A stretch of 64,000 bases of DNA, from NCBI GenBank assembly GCA_021166845.1, contig JAJPEP010000097.1, positions 1 through 64,000 on the forward strand, written 5' to 3'. Positions 30,688 to 40,641 of this stretch are shown here, one piece after another. A program made the translations under genes and the position numbers. The DNA is from Thiobacillus sp. GTDB lineage: Bacteria; Pseudomonadota; Gammaproteobacteria; Burkholderiales; Thiobacillaceae. Position 1 is the first letter of the stretch. The number at the start of each line of letters is the position of its first letter. The notes under the pieces are model-generated. The model ran no database searches. It saw only the letters and a list, made by a program, of their open reading frames with translations, and was not told the origin of the DNA.

Positions 30688-31640
30688 GCGCGGACTCCGC
30701 CGTGGAAGTGCGCGACCTGACCCGGGTGTTCGGCGATTTCGTCGCCGTCGATCGTATCTCGCTCTCTGTGGAAAAAGGTCAGGTATTCGGCTTTCTCGGT
30801 CCCAATGGCGCGGGCAAATCCACCACCATCCGCATGTTGTGCGGCCTGCTTTTGCCCAGTTCCGGCGAGGGCCGGGTGGCGGGCTTCGATGTCATGACCG
30901 AGTCCGAGACCATCAAGCGGCACATCGGCTACATGTCACAGAAATTCTCCCTCTACGACGATCTCAGCGTGGAGGAAAACATCGACTTCTACACCGGCAT
31001 CTACAACGTGCCCAGAGCCAAGCGCCGGACGCGCAAGGACTGGGTGCTGGAGATGGCGGGGCTCACCGACAAGCACAACCACCTTACCGGTTCGCTGGCC
31101 GGTGGCTGGAAGCAAAGGCTGGCGCTGGGCTGCGCGGTGCTGCACGAGCCGCAGATCCTGTTTCTCGACGAGCCGACCTCGGGCGTGGACCCGCTCTCGC
31201 GGCGTCAGTTCTGGGACCTGATCGCGCAGATGTCGCACCGCGGCACTACCGTTTTCGTCACCACCCATTACATGGAGGAGGCTGAATACTGCGATGAGCT
31301 GGCGCTGATCTACCACGGCAAGATGATCGCCAAGGGCAAACCCGCCGAGCTCAAGACCCTGATACCCGAGGACATTCTGGAAATCCACGTCGAACGCCCC
31401 TTCGAGGCGCTGGAACAACTGGAAGCCTCGAAGCTGGCACAGGAGGTCGCGCTGTTCGGCGACGCCCTGCACGCAGTGGTCAGCGATGCGGCCACGGCCA
31501 CCGCAGCGCTGAGAGGCTTCCTCGCGCAGCAAGGCTTCGCCGTGCAGTCCATCAAGCAGGTTACCCCCTCGATGGAGGACGTGTTCGTCTCCCTGATCGA
31601 ACTCGAAGACCGGCAGCGCGAGCAAGGAGGAAAAACATGA
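30684..31640 (+). CDS. ABC-2-type transporter ATPase 2
   Basis: FGFLGPNGAGKSTTIRMLCGLL, LAGGWKQRLALGCAVLHEPQILFLDEPTSGVDP; ATGA overlap. Confidence 0.96.
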   Translation: MSADSAVEVRDLTRVFGDFVAVDRISLSVEKGQVFGFLGPNGAGKSTTIRMLCGLLLPSSGEGRVAGFDVMTESETIKRHIGYMSQKFSLYDDLSVEENIDFYTGIYNVPRAKRRTRKDWVLEMAGLTDKHNHLTGSLAGGWKQRLALGCAVLHEPQILFLDEPTSGVDPLSRRQFWDLIAQMSHRGTTVFVTTHYMEEAEYCDELALIYHGKMIAKGKPAELKTLIPEDILEIHVERPFEALEQLEASKLAQEVALFGDALHAVVSDAATATAALRGFLAQQGFAVQSIKQVTPSMEDVFVSLIELEDRQREQGGKT

Positions 31641-32761
31641 GAAAGCCCGGTTTCTCCTGGATCCGGTTGTGGGCGCTGGTGAAAAAGGAATTCATCCATA
31701 TCATCCGCGACCCGCGTTCCCTGGCGATGGCGTTCCTGATGCCGCTGATCCTGCTGATCCTGTTCGGCTATGCCATCACCATGGACATCAAGACGCTCAA
31801 TCTTGTCGTCTACGACCAGGACAAGAGTTCTGCCAGCCGCCATTACGTGGAAGGATTTCCGGCTTCCAGCTATTTCGACGTGGTCGCGGACGTGGAAAAT
31901 TACACCGATGCGCGCGCGCTGATCGACCAGGGCAAGGCGCACCTGGCGCTGGTGATCCCACGCCACTTCGCGCGCGACCTGGAGCGGGGGCGGACGACAA
32001 AGGTGCAGCTGCTCGCCGACGGCTCGGACGCCAACACCGCGACCATTGCCATGGGCTACGTCGAGGCCGTCACCGACCGCTTCAGTGCGGCGCAGCTGGG
32101 AGGCGAGATCGAGCTCGCCGTGGATAATCGCCTGCGGGTCTGGTACAACGCCGAGCTGAAAAGCCGCTGGTTCATCATCCCCGGCCTGATCGCGGTGATC
32201 ATGACGGTGATCACCGCCCTCCTCACCTCGCTCACCGTCTCGCGCGAGTGGGAGAGCGGCACCATGGAACAGCTGATCGCCACGCCGGTGCAGCCGGTCG
32301 AACTGTTCCTCGGCAAGATGGCGCCGTATTTCGTGATTGGCGTTCTGGACGTGCTGTTCTCGGTGGCGATGGGGGTATGGGTGTTCGACGTGCCGCTCAG
32401 GGGCAGCTTCCTCTTCCTGCTCGGCGTCACCGCGATGTTCCTGGTGGGCGGCCTGAGCCTCGGCATCATGGTTTCCACCATCGCAAAATCGCAGCTGGTT
32501 GCGAGCCAGCTGGCGATGGTGGTCACTTTCCTGCCGGCCTTCCTGCTTTCCGGCTTTCTTTATTCCATCGACAACATGCCGCGCTTTTTGCAGGTGGTCA
32601 CCCACGTGGTGCAGGCGCGCTATTTCGTCGAGGTGCTGAAGAACATTTTTCTCAAGGCCAGCCCGCCTTCCTTCGTGGCGGGAGACCTGATCTTCCTTGG
32701 ACTGTTCGCAGTGGTGGTGTTTGCCGTCGCCCTCGGCAAGTTCCGTAAAAAACTGGCCTGA
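31637..32761 (+). CDS. ABC-2 transporter permease 1 (YbhS/YhhJ-like)
   Basis: LVKKEFIHIIRDPRSLAMAFLMPLILLILFGYAI; EWESGTMEQLIATPVQPVELFLGK. Confidence 0.95.
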   Translation: MRKPGFSWIRLWALVKKEFIHIIRDPRSLAMAFLMPLILLILFGYAITMDIKTLNLVVYDQDKSSASRHYVEGFPASSYFDVVADVENYTDARALIDQGKAHLALVIPRHFARDLERGRTTKVQLLADGSDANTATIAMGYVEAVTDRFSAAQLGGEIELAVDNRLRVWYNAELKSRWFIIPGLIAVIMTVITALLTSLTVSREWESGTMEQLIATPVQPVELFLGKMAPYFVIGVLDVLFSVAMGVWVFDVPLRGSFLFLLGVTAMFLVGGLSLGIMVSTIAKSQLVASQLAMVVTFLPAFLLSGFLYSIDNMPRFLQVVTHVVQARYFVEVLKNIFLKASPPSFVAGDLIFLGLFAVVVFAVALGKFRKKLA

Positions 32762-32772
32762 CGGGGAACATT

Positions 32773-33900
32773 ATGTGGGAAAGAATCTATCGCATGCTGG
32801 TGAAGGAATTCATCCAGGTGCTGCGCGACCCGCGCATGAAGGCGCTGATCTTCGTCATGCCGGTGATCCAGCTGATCATGTTCGGTTACGCCGTGACCAC
32901 TGACGTGGACCACATCAAGACCGCGGTGTGCGACCTCGACAAGAGCCCGCAGAGCCGTGCGCTGATCGAGCGCTTCACGGCCTCCGGCTATTTCACCGTG
33001 GTGGACAACACCGACCGGCCCGAACGGCTGGGTGAATTGCTTGATCGCGGCAAGGTGATCATGGGCATCCAGATCAACCGCGGCTTCGCCGACGACCTGA
33101 AATCGGGGCGTCCGGCAGCGATCCAGACGATTATCGACGGCACCGATTCGAATACCGGAACGGTGGCGATGGACTACGCCCAGCGCATCACCCAGGAGTT
33201 TTCACGGGCACGCGCCGCGCCGATCGAACTGACCCAGCTGGCGCAGGAGCAAGCCGACCCTATCGAGTTGCGTTCGCGCGCCTGGTTCAACCCCGACCTG
33301 AAGAGCCGCTACTACAACGTTCCCGGCGTGATCGCCGTGGTGGTGCTGCTGATCTCCCTGCTGCTCACCGCGATGGCGATCGTGCGCGAGCGCGAGATCG
33401 GCACCATGGAGCAACTGATGGTGACGCCAATCCAGCCCTTCGAACTGATACTCGGCAAGACCCTGCCGTTCGTGCTGATCAGCTTCATCGACGTGCTGGT
33501 GGTCACTTTTATCGGAATCAACTGGTTCAACGTGCCGATCCAGGGCAGCCTGTGGCTGCTGCTGTTCGGCGCCGGGCTGTACCTGATGTCCACCATCGGC
33601 ATCGGCCTGTTCATTTCCACCATCTCCCAGACCCAGCAGCAGGCGCTGATGTCGTCGTTCTTCTTCTACCTGCCCGCGGTGCTGCTGTCCGGCTTCATGT
33701 TCCCGATTTCGAACATGCCGGAGCCGGCGCAGTGGCTCACCTATCTCAACCCGCTGCGTTATTTCCTGGTCATCATCCGGGACATCTTCCTCAAGGGCAG
33801 CGGCCTGGAAACCCTGTGGCCCCAGTTCGCCGCCCTGGCGGTGCTCGGCACGGCACTTTTGCTCATCAGCTCGCTTCGCTTCAAGAAAAGGATGATCTGA
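32773..33900 (+). CDS. ABC-2 transporter permease 2 (YbhR-like)
   Basis: MLVKEFIQVLRDPRMKALIFVMPVIQLIMFGYAV; EREIGTMEQLMVTPIQPFELILGK. Confidence 0.95.
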   Translation: MWERIYRMLVKEFIQVLRDPRMKALIFVMPVIQLIMFGYAVTTDVDHIKTAVCDLDKSPQSRALIERFTASGYFTVVDNTDRPERLGELLDRGKVIMGIQINRGFADDLKSGRPAAIQTIIDGTDSNTGTVAMDYAQRITQEFSRARAAPIELTQLAQEQADPIELRSRAWFNPDLKSRYYNVPGVIAVVVLLISLLLTAMAIVREREIGTMEQLMVTPIQPFELILGKTLPFVLISFIDVLVVTFIGINWFNVPIQGSLWLLLFGAGLYLMSTIGIGLFISTISQTQQQALMSSFFFYLPAVLLSGFMFPISNMPEPAQWLTYLNPLRYFLVIIRDIFLKGSGLETLWPQFAALAVLGTALLLISSLRFKKRMI

Positions 33901-34011
33901 CATGAAAAACCCACGCAATGTCGTCTTCATTTTTTGGACAATGAAGAAGCCGTTCAGTGAGCCATTGCCATGCGGATATCTTCTTTACCCCGGCAGAGCA
34001 GGAGATCAATC

Positions 34012-34599
34012 GTGAATACTGGCGACATCGATACATTCGGACACGCGCATTTGGATCAATGGCTGGAAACCACGCGTCGTTACTTGTTTGCCGACTGGGA
34101 AAGCCTCGCCGGTGCGGCGGGGAAAGCGCTGCCCGAGCCGAGGCTGGACAGCCACGGCGCTCAGGACCGCTATCTTTCCCGGGCGCGCGGAAGCTTGCTG
34201 CGTCTTGTAAAACGCACTGCACGGCATGCTCGAAGCCCGCTGCAGGAACTGGAATGCGCCTTCTACTCTCAGGCTTCGTTCATCGCGCGGCATCCCGACG
34301 TTCCCGGGCGTCTTCTGGGATGGTTGTCGCAAGCTGGCGATAGCCGTATTCGCCGGCGTATCCAGAAGATCATCGGCCACTACGAATCACGCATTTGCCG
34401 AACGATCGATCGGGCCAGGCGCCAGGGATGCATCAGGGCCGACATCGACCCGCATGCAGCGGCGGGCATTTTCATCGGCATGATCCAGAGTCTGGCTCTC
34501 AGGATGAATGTCAATCTGCGTCAGCGAGAACTGCTGCTGCGTGAAGCATTCGAGAATTTTTCCCTGTATCGGGCAGGCATGGCCTCTGCATCGAAATGA
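34012..34599 (+). CDS. TetR-like C-terminal-domain protein lacking a recognisable HTH
   Basis: FYSQASFIARHPDVPGRLL...IIGHYESRICRTIDRARRQGCIRADIDPHAAAGIFIGMIQSLALRMN parallels the TetR at 25966 (FFAQIGFIASHPAIPRVLM...ARADLDVHAAATLYIGMIQGLVMQTS); GTG start with AGGAG upstream. Confidence 0.65.
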   Translation: MNTGDIDTFGHAHLDQWLETTRRYLFADWESLAGAAGKALPEPRLDSHGAQDRYLSRARGSLLRLVKRTARHARSPLQELECAFYSQASFIARHPDVPGRLLGWLSQAGDSRIRRRIQKIIGHYESRICRTIDRARRQGCIRADIDPHAAAGIFIGMIQSLALRMNVNLRQRELLLREAFENFSLYRAGMASASK

Positions 34600-34649
34600 C
34601 ATCAGGCGAAGAGGATTCTTTATCAAAACCAGTGAAGAGGAGGTTCACC

Positions 34650-35078
34650 ATGTCCCCATCCGAACACCGACGCGGGTTCAGTATCTGGGCGATTTCGCTG
34701 GTCGCAGTCGGATTCGGCCTGCTGACCGTCAAGGAAGGCGGCACGATCCTGTTCGGCGACGCGGCGGCACTCGCTGCGGCCGGCAACTACGTGCCGTTCG
34801 TGCTCTGGTTCAACTTCCTCGCGGGCTTCGCCTATGTCGCAGCCGGCGCCGGGCTGTGGCTGATGCAGCGCTGGGCGGTGCGGCTGGCCGTCGCCATCGC
34901 CGCGGCAACGGCATTCACTTTTACGGCTTTCGGCGTGCACGTCTATGCCGGCGGCGCCTTCGAGCCACGCACGGTGATCGCCATGAGCCTGCGAACGCTG
35001 GTGTGGGTGACGATCGCGGCCATCGCCTGGCGTGGGCTGTTGCGCGTGCAGGCCAGACGACAAGGAATCGAGCCATGA
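34650..35078 (+). CDS. Small integral membrane protein (paralogue 1)
   Basis: Hydrophobic helices; GFGLLTVKEGGTILFGDAAALAAAGNYVPFVLWFNFLAGFAYV nearly repeated in 47894-48298. Confidence 0.85.
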   Translation: MSPSEHRRGFSIWAISLVAVGFGLLTVKEGGTILFGDAAALAAAGNYVPFVLWFNFLAGFAYVAAGAGLWLMQRWAVRLAVAIAAATAFTFTAFGVHVYAGGAFEPRTVIAMSLRTLVWVTIAAIAWRGLLRVQARRQGIEP

Positions 35079-35824
35079 ATAGGCATGCGCGCCTCACCGC
35101 CGCCCTCTGGACGTGTCTGGCATTGGCCGCCAGCGCCAGTCCGTCGCTGGCGGCGCCCGATGCCGACCCGGCGCAAGCTCATGCCGGCGGCAGTGCAACG
35201 GGTTCGATCACCGACGTGTCCGCCTCCCCGCCGACGCCTGTTGTGAAACCGCAATCCAGGCCGGATTTTTCCGGTCATTGGACCCTCGATGCCAAGGCCA
35301 GCGATGACCCGCAGGAAAGGATCAAGCAAGCGATGAAGCAAGCCAGGAGCGGCGGGCAGGGGATGCGGGGCGGTGGCGGCATGGGCGGTGGCGGCATGGG
35401 CGGCAAACGCCAGGGGCGCGGATCGCAAGAGGGAATGGGCGGGCGCGGCGAAATACCATTCGATGACCGGGCCGCACTGGTCGCCACTGCGAAAACACTC
35501 GACATCACCCATGAGGACCCGATGCTGCTTGTCGTCGACGAGAACGATCGGCATCAGCGCCTTTTCACCGACTTCCGCGGCGTCAGCGTTTCCGCCAGCG
35601 GCGGCGCCCAGCCGCAGGCGGCCGTTGCGGGCTGGGAAGGTGACGTGCTGGTGGTCGAATCAAGAATGAACCATGGCGCAAGGCTGGTTCGGCAATACCG
35701 GATCGACGCCGGAACAGGACGGCTCATGATTTCATCGACGGCCGAGCTTCCGAATCGGCAGGAAGTCACATTTCTTCTGGTATACGGCCGCCTTACGCCC
35801 GGGACGGATACCGGAAACCGCTGA
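35075..35824 (+). CDS. Exported protein with Gly/Met-rich linker
   Basis: Signal peptide; GGQGMRGGGGMGGGGMGGKRQGRG; ATGA overlap with upstream gene. Confidence 0.75.
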   Translation: MNRHARLTAALWTCLALAASASPSLAAPDADPAQAHAGGSATGSITDVSASPPTPVVKPQSRPDFSGHWTLDAKASDDPQERIKQAMKQARSGGQGMRGGGGMGGGGMGGKRQGRGSQEGMGGRGEIPFDDRAALVATAKTLDITHEDPMLLVVDENDRHQRLFTDFRGVSVSASGGAQPQAAVAGWEGDVLVVESRMNHGARLVRQYRIDAGTGRLMISSTAELPNRQEVTFLLVYGRLTPGTDTGNR

Positions 35825-36019
35825 ACGGCCGATCCGGCATGACTTGTTGCGAGAACAGGAGACATGGTGAACATGGACGATTTGCAGCCCATACTGTTTG
35901 AAGGTATTGGGGAACATCGAAGACCGGGTTCGATGCGGCGGGCACACGCCTGCCGAGGCAACCCTTTGCCGGCGATCGAAACGAACCGTTCATTTTGTTT
36001 TCAAAAAAGATGGCGTGAT

Positions 36020-36454
36020 ATGCGCTACGCAGGATATCGGCTCATGGCCTTCACGATGATGTTCATCGTTATTCAACCATCGGTTTCCGCCGCTGAGGAA
36101 ATGGTGCTCGAGAAGGTGATGAAGGAGCAGGCGAAAAATATGCGGCGTATCGCCGGCGGCATCGCGCGCGAAGACTACGAACAAGTGGTGAGGGCATCTC
36201 TGGCCGTGATCGACCCTCCACATCCATCATCGACACTGGGCGAAAAGCTCAAATTGATGGGGTTTCTGGGCACCGACATCGGCCGCTTCAAGGAACTGGA
36301 CGGAAATACCAAGGAGCGGGCGGCCGCCCTGGCCAAAACCGCCAGAAGTCAGAACGGCGAGGCGACCATTGCTGCTTTCCAGCGGCTGCAAATGAGCTGC
36401 CTGGCCTGCCACAGCGAGTTTCGTAAGTCATTTCAAGATTATTTCAACCACTGA
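36020..36454 (+). CDS. Cytochrome c'-like protein, C-terminal CXXCH
   Basis: Signal peptide, helical body, LQMSCLACHSEFRKSF. Confidence 0.8.
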   Translation: MRYAGYRLMAFTMMFIVIQPSVSAAEEMVLEKVMKEQAKNMRRIAGGIAREDYEQVVRASLAVIDPPHPSSTLGEKLKLMGFLGTDIGRFKELDGNTKERAAALAKTARSQNGEATIAAFQRLQMSCLACHSEFRKSFQDYFNH

Positions 36455-36467
36455 GAAGGAGCGCACC

Positions 36468-36965
36468 ATGCAACACCGCAAGCAAACCCTGATTACCCTT
36501 TTGTTCGCCGGCATTCTGTCGTTGGCCACGGCGCAGGCCATGGCCAAGGATGATGCGCATCACCATCACGACGGCGGCGCCTCAGCCGGACTGTCGCTCA
36601 ACAATGGCGCCAAATGGAAGACTGATGCGCCTTTGCGCGAGGGCATGAAAAACATCCGGAACGTGCTCGAACCGCAACTGCCGGCAATTCACAATAACAA
36701 ACTGAAGCCCGCGCAGTACCAGACCCTGGCCGGGGAGATCAACGCCGAATTGTCCGCCATCGTGAAGAGTTGTAAATTGGATAAGGAGGCCGACGCCATG
36801 CTGCATCTGGTGCTGGCCGACATCATTGAGGGCGTCGACGCGCTGGCGGGTGAGAACAAGCAAGTCGGCCGCCACGAGGGTGCGGTGAAGATTTACAAGG
36901 GGCTGGAAAATTACGGCGCTTACTTTGCCCATCCGAATTGGCAGCCGATGACTCACGGAGAATAA
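36468..36965 (+). CDS. Periplasmic helical protein with His-rich N-terminus
   Basis: Signal peptide then KDDAHHHHDGG; four-helix-like body with no CXXCH. Confidence 0.75.
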   Translation: MQHRKQTLITLLFAGILSLATAQAMAKDDAHHHHDGGASAGLSLNNGAKWKTDAPLREGMKNIRNVLEPQLPAIHNNKLKPAQYQTLAGEINAELSAIVKSCKLDKEADAMLHLVLADIIEGVDALAGENKQVGRHEGAVKIYKGLENYGAYFAHPNWQPMTHGE

Positions 36966-37132
36966 GGCAATGGCGGAACCCGGATGCAAACTGCGCGCCG
37001 AAACGCGGGAGGGGAAGATCGTGCGCGCAGCTGGTGGCTGGAAGAAATCCTTGTTTGACGAAGGGAGGGGAATTTCTCCGATTTTTTGCGTGGAGTGAGT
37101 GCGTAAATCTGACCTTCCAGGGAGAGGAAAGT

Positions 37133-37906
37133 ATGAGTGCAGAACCCGATGTGCCCGATATGCGGACGGACCAACCGGTTTGCAGCATGGAGCGGCAATG
37201 TAGCGTGCTGATCGTGGATGACGATGCGGAATTGTGCGATCTGCTGGTGCGCTATCTGCAGGGCAACGGATTCGAGGTGTTTGCAGTCGGCGATGGTGCG
37301 GCAATGGAAAAGCACCTGCGCGGCCGGCCCGCAGATCTGGTTGTTCTCGACCTGATGCTACCCGGCAAGGATGGCTTGACCATCGCACGGGAACTGCGCG
37401 GCGGCGGCAACATGCCGGTGATCATACTGTCGGCACGCGCCGACGATATCGACCGCATCATCGGACTGGAAGTGGGCGCCGACGATTATTTGTCCAAACC
37501 ATTCAACCCGCGCGAACTGCTGGCACGCATCCGCGCCGTGTTGCGCCGCAGGATGGCGGAGACGGCAGGAGATGCGCCCTCGGCCGCGGGGCAGGTGCAC
37601 CGGTTCGGGCCTTTCCGTCTCGATATGAAGGCGCACCAGTTGGCCCGGGGTGACCAGGAGGTTCCGCTGACCACCGCGGAGTTCAAGCTGCTGAGCCTGT
37701 TTGTTGGGCTCCCCAACCAGTTGTTGAGCCGTGACACGCTGATGAACATGCTCAAGGGCTACGAGTGCGCCCCGTTCGACCGCAGCATCGATGTCGCGGT
37801 TACACGGCTGCGGCGCAAGATCGAGGACAACCCCGGCGCGCCACAATTCATCCGCACCGTGAGGGGCGAAGGTTATCTGTTTACGCCGAACCACAAACTC
37901 AAGTGA
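37133..37906 (+). CDS. OmpR-family response regulator
   Basis: LIVDDDAELCDLL, DLVVLDLMLPGKDG, DYLSKPFNPRELLARIRAVL; winged helix. Confidence 0.95.
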   Translation: MSAEPDVPDMRTDQPVCSMERQCSVLIVDDDAELCDLLVRYLQGNGFEVFAVGDGAAMEKHLRGRPADLVVLDLMLPGKDGLTIARELRGGGNMPVIILSARADDIDRIIGLEVGADDYLSKPFNPRELLARIRAVLRRRMAETAGDAPSAAGQVHRFGPFRLDMKAHQLARGDQEVPLTTAEFKLLSLFVGLPNQLLSRDTLMNMLKGYECAPFDRSIDVAVTRLRRKIEDNPGAPQFIRTVRGEGYLFTPNHKLK

Positions 37907-39219
37907 AGCTCCTTCGCTTACCCGCCACCCTGTTCGGCAAGACGGCGCTCACCATTGCCGTGGTGCTGGTGCTGTTCCAGGTACTCACCACCCTGGTGAT
38001 TGCCTATTACTTGCTGGTCCCCGTCGTCGTTCGCTCGGCGAATGATCTGGTGGATTTCATGCTGCTTTCCTCACGTGTCTGGGTTGCCTTGCCGGCTGAA
38101 GATCGAGCGGAATACCAGGAGGAATTGCGGCAGAAAACGGGCCTGATACTGGTGCCGGCGCATGACAGTTTGCCTGATTCCACGGTGTATCTGCCATATA
38201 TGCTATTTCTGGAGAAAGCGCTTGCCAGGCAGACCAGGCAGCCGGTGCAGGTTGGCACGGATCAGAGGGATGGCGTGGACTGGTACTGGTTTGATTTTGT
38301 GTCCGATGGCAACCGTCTGCGTATCGGTTTTTCCGGGCAGCGCATCAATATCCATGCACCGCTGGCTATTGTTCTGATCCTTGTGCTAGGCACCGCGCTT
38401 ACCCTGGCCACCACACTTGTCATAGTAAGGCGCCTGACCCAACCCCTATCGCAACTGGCGGCCGCGGCGGAGCGCTTCGGCCAGGGCGGGAGCCCGGAAC
38501 CTTTGCCGGAAGACGGGCCCAGCGAACTCGTTACTTTGGTGCGGACTTTCAATCAGGTAACGCACCAGGTCAAGGCGCTGCTTGCCAACCGCACCATCCT
38601 GCTAGCCGGTATTGCACATGATTTGCGCTCGCCTATCGCGCGCATGCGGCTGGCCCTGGAAATGCTGCCACCGTCAACCGACCCGGAATTGGTCGAGCGC
38701 ATGCTGCGCGCCGTGGACAATATGACGCATCTGGTGAACCAGTCGCTGGAATTTTGCCGCGGCGTCGGGCATAGCCCAAGCCAGGAAGTGGATGTGGATG
38801 AACTCATCGGGGAATTGGTCGGGGATGCGCGGCGCGGTGGCGCGGATATTCAATGGCAACCGTGCCGAACACGCGTGCACCTGCTGCCGCCGTTGGCGCT
38901 GCGTCGCATTTTGACCAACCTGCTTGATAATGCCGTGCGCTACGGAGAAGGCGGGACAATTGAGATTGCCTGCACATGCGAGGGCAGGCGCACGACCGTG
39001 AGTGTCGCTGACCGTGGCCCCGGTATTCCGGTTGATGAACTGGAAGCGGTATTTGAGCCTTTTTATCTGGTGGACAAGTCGCGTAGCGGCGTGACCGGCG
39101 GGAGCGGGCTGGGCTTGGCAATCGCCAAACAGTTGGCGGACAGCAACGAGTGGTTGCTATCCATCAGGCCACGCGCGGGCGGCGGGGTGGTGGCGAGCTT
39201 GACGATCTTACAAACCTAA
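37903..39219 (+). CDS. EnvZ-like sensor histidine kinase
   Basis: GTGA overlap with regulator; AGIAHDLRSPIARMRLALEML H-box, NLLDNAVRYG, DRGPGIP. Confidence 0.94.
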   Translation: MKLLRLPATLFGKTALTIAVVLVLFQVLTTLVIAYYLLVPVVVRSANDLVDFMLLSSRVWVALPAEDRAEYQEELRQKTGLILVPAHDSLPDSTVYLPYMLFLEKALARQTRQPVQVGTDQRDGVDWYWFDFVSDGNRLRIGFSGQRINIHAPLAIVLILVLGTALTLATTLVIVRRLTQPLSQLAAAAERFGQGGSPEPLPEDGPSELVTLVRTFNQVTHQVKALLANRTILLAGIAHDLRSPIARMRLALEMLPPSTDPELVERMLRAVDNMTHLVNQSLEFCRGVGHSPSQEVDVDELIGELVGDARRGGADIQWQPCRTRVHLLPPLALRRILTNLLDNAVRYGEGGTIEIACTCEGRRTTVSVADRGPGIPVDELEAVFEPFYLVDKSRSGVTGGSGLGLAIAKQLADSNEWLLSIRPRAGGGVVASLTILQT

Positions 39220-39250
39220 AAAAATGCGGCGGCCGGAAGTGCGCCGCCGC
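39219..39250 (-). terminator. Terminator hairpin for the OprB-like gene
   Basis: GCGGCGGC/GCCGCCGC stem; minus strand continues ATTTTTTTAGG. Confidence 0.65.
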
Positions 39251-39321
39251 CAGTTAGGAGACCTGGTGGTTGTACCGTGTTTCCAATCTCGCCTGAATAT
39301 CGAATAGCGCGCCGGTCGTTG

Positions 39322-40641
39322 TTATTTCTCCCCGGACATTTCGAAACGAACACCCAGCACCGTCGCATTCTTGATCCGTGCGTCGGCCCCCGGATTGATC
39401 ACATACTGGATATTCGGCTGCACGCTCAGCCAGGGCGCCATGCGCGCACGGTAGGTCGCTTCCCAAACCGATTCATGAGACGTAGCCTCCGCACCGGCAA
39501 TGGACGCGGCCAGGCGGTGCTTGTCTCCGGTGCGGGCAGTACTGTAGGACACGGCAAACTGGTCTTCGCCGCGGCCGGCAACCATTCCGCTGAGAACCAG
39601 CCCGGTCTGGAAATAACTGGAAAACTGGTTGAAATCGGCATTGGCCCGGCCATAGCGGATGAAACCGTCGGCATGACTGTCGGGATTGCGCGTTCCGCGA
39701 TGAAGCGTCCGCTCGGCCAGCACATAAAAACCCTTGTTGCCCTTCCGCATCAGCGGGTCGCCCGTCCCGTCGACGTCCACCAAATCTGCAAACCGGGTGG
39801 TATAGGACCAGGCGCCGACGGCATACTTGTCAGCCAGGGCCTGTTCCCCATCTTTGGCCTTTCCCGGGATATAGCCCGCCTCGACGACACGTAATGCGCC
39901 ATCGCCATCGTTAAACTGAATGTGGGTGCCGCGCGGGTTGTCGGGGTCGCCCGGAACGCCATCCAGAACGACCGCTTGCACATAGGTTTCGGGGGTGAGG
40001 AGATAGCCCACGCGCAACCCCACGGAACTGGTGGGAAAGACCGAGGGCCCGTTCAGCCCGGTTTGGGCAAGTTCGGAGCCGATGCCGGGAGACGGGTGCA
40101 GGAAGATCCCCGTGCTATGGCTGACGTAAAACTCGGAATTGAGGTCGTACAGGCCGAAAAGCGCGGACAGCTTCTCATTTAGAAACCGCTTCTGAATCCA
40201 TGCCTGGAAAAGCTTCGCGGCATTGGTATCGACCTCGATGTTGTCGACGCCCTGGCTGCTCCCGACGAGATTGGCGTTGGGTTTTCCGCCATGGCTCGCA
40301 ATGCCGTGCAAGCCCACCGAAACCCCATCCCAGCCAATCAGTGCGCCCAGGTTGAAATCGAATTTGACATCGAGATTGCCCAGCGCGGTCGTTCCCTCCT
40401 TCAAGCCACCCGAGACATTGGAAATAACATCGGCCCTGTACAGAAATCCGAAAGCGATGCCGTTGTCGGCGGCAGACGTTCGTTGTGCCTCGATTGCGGC
40501 TTCGGCGCCCATCGCGCAAGCGGGAACCACGAGCAGCGCGCCGGCAAAAAGAACAGCGGTTCTGCTGTCGGCTAACGCCTTGGCGGCGGCACCGCTCCTG
40601 AATTGACGGAGCCACATGTGGCCAGTTTTCATATGCATTTC
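39322..40641 (-). CDS. Carbohydrate-selective porin OprB family
   Basis: NLDVKFDFNLGALIGWDGVSVGLHGIASHGGKPN; KLFQAWIQKRFLNEKLSALFGLYDLNSEFYVSHSTGIF; start approximate. Confidence 0.85.
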   Translation of the reverse strand, partial: EMHMKTGHMWLRQFRSGAAAKALADSRTAVLFAGALLVVPACAMGAEAAIEAQRTSAADNGIAFGFLYRADVISNVSGGLKEGTTALGNLDVKFDFNLGALIGWDGVSVGLHGIASHGGKPNANLVGSSQGVDNIEVDTNAAKLFQAWIQKRFLNEKLSALFGLYDLNSEFYVSHSTGIFLHPSPGIGSELAQTGLNGPSVFPTSSVGLRVGYLLTPETYVQAVVLDGVPGDPDNPRGTHIQFNDGDGALRVVEAGYIPGKAKDGEQALADKYAVGAWSYTTRFADLVDVDGTGDPLMRKGNKGFYVLAERTLHRGTRNPDSHADGFIRYGRANADFNQFSSYFQTGLVLSGMVAGRGEDQFAVSYSTARTGDKHRLAASIAGAEATSHESVWEATYRARMAPWLSVQPNIQYVINPGADARIKNATVLGVRFEMSGEK

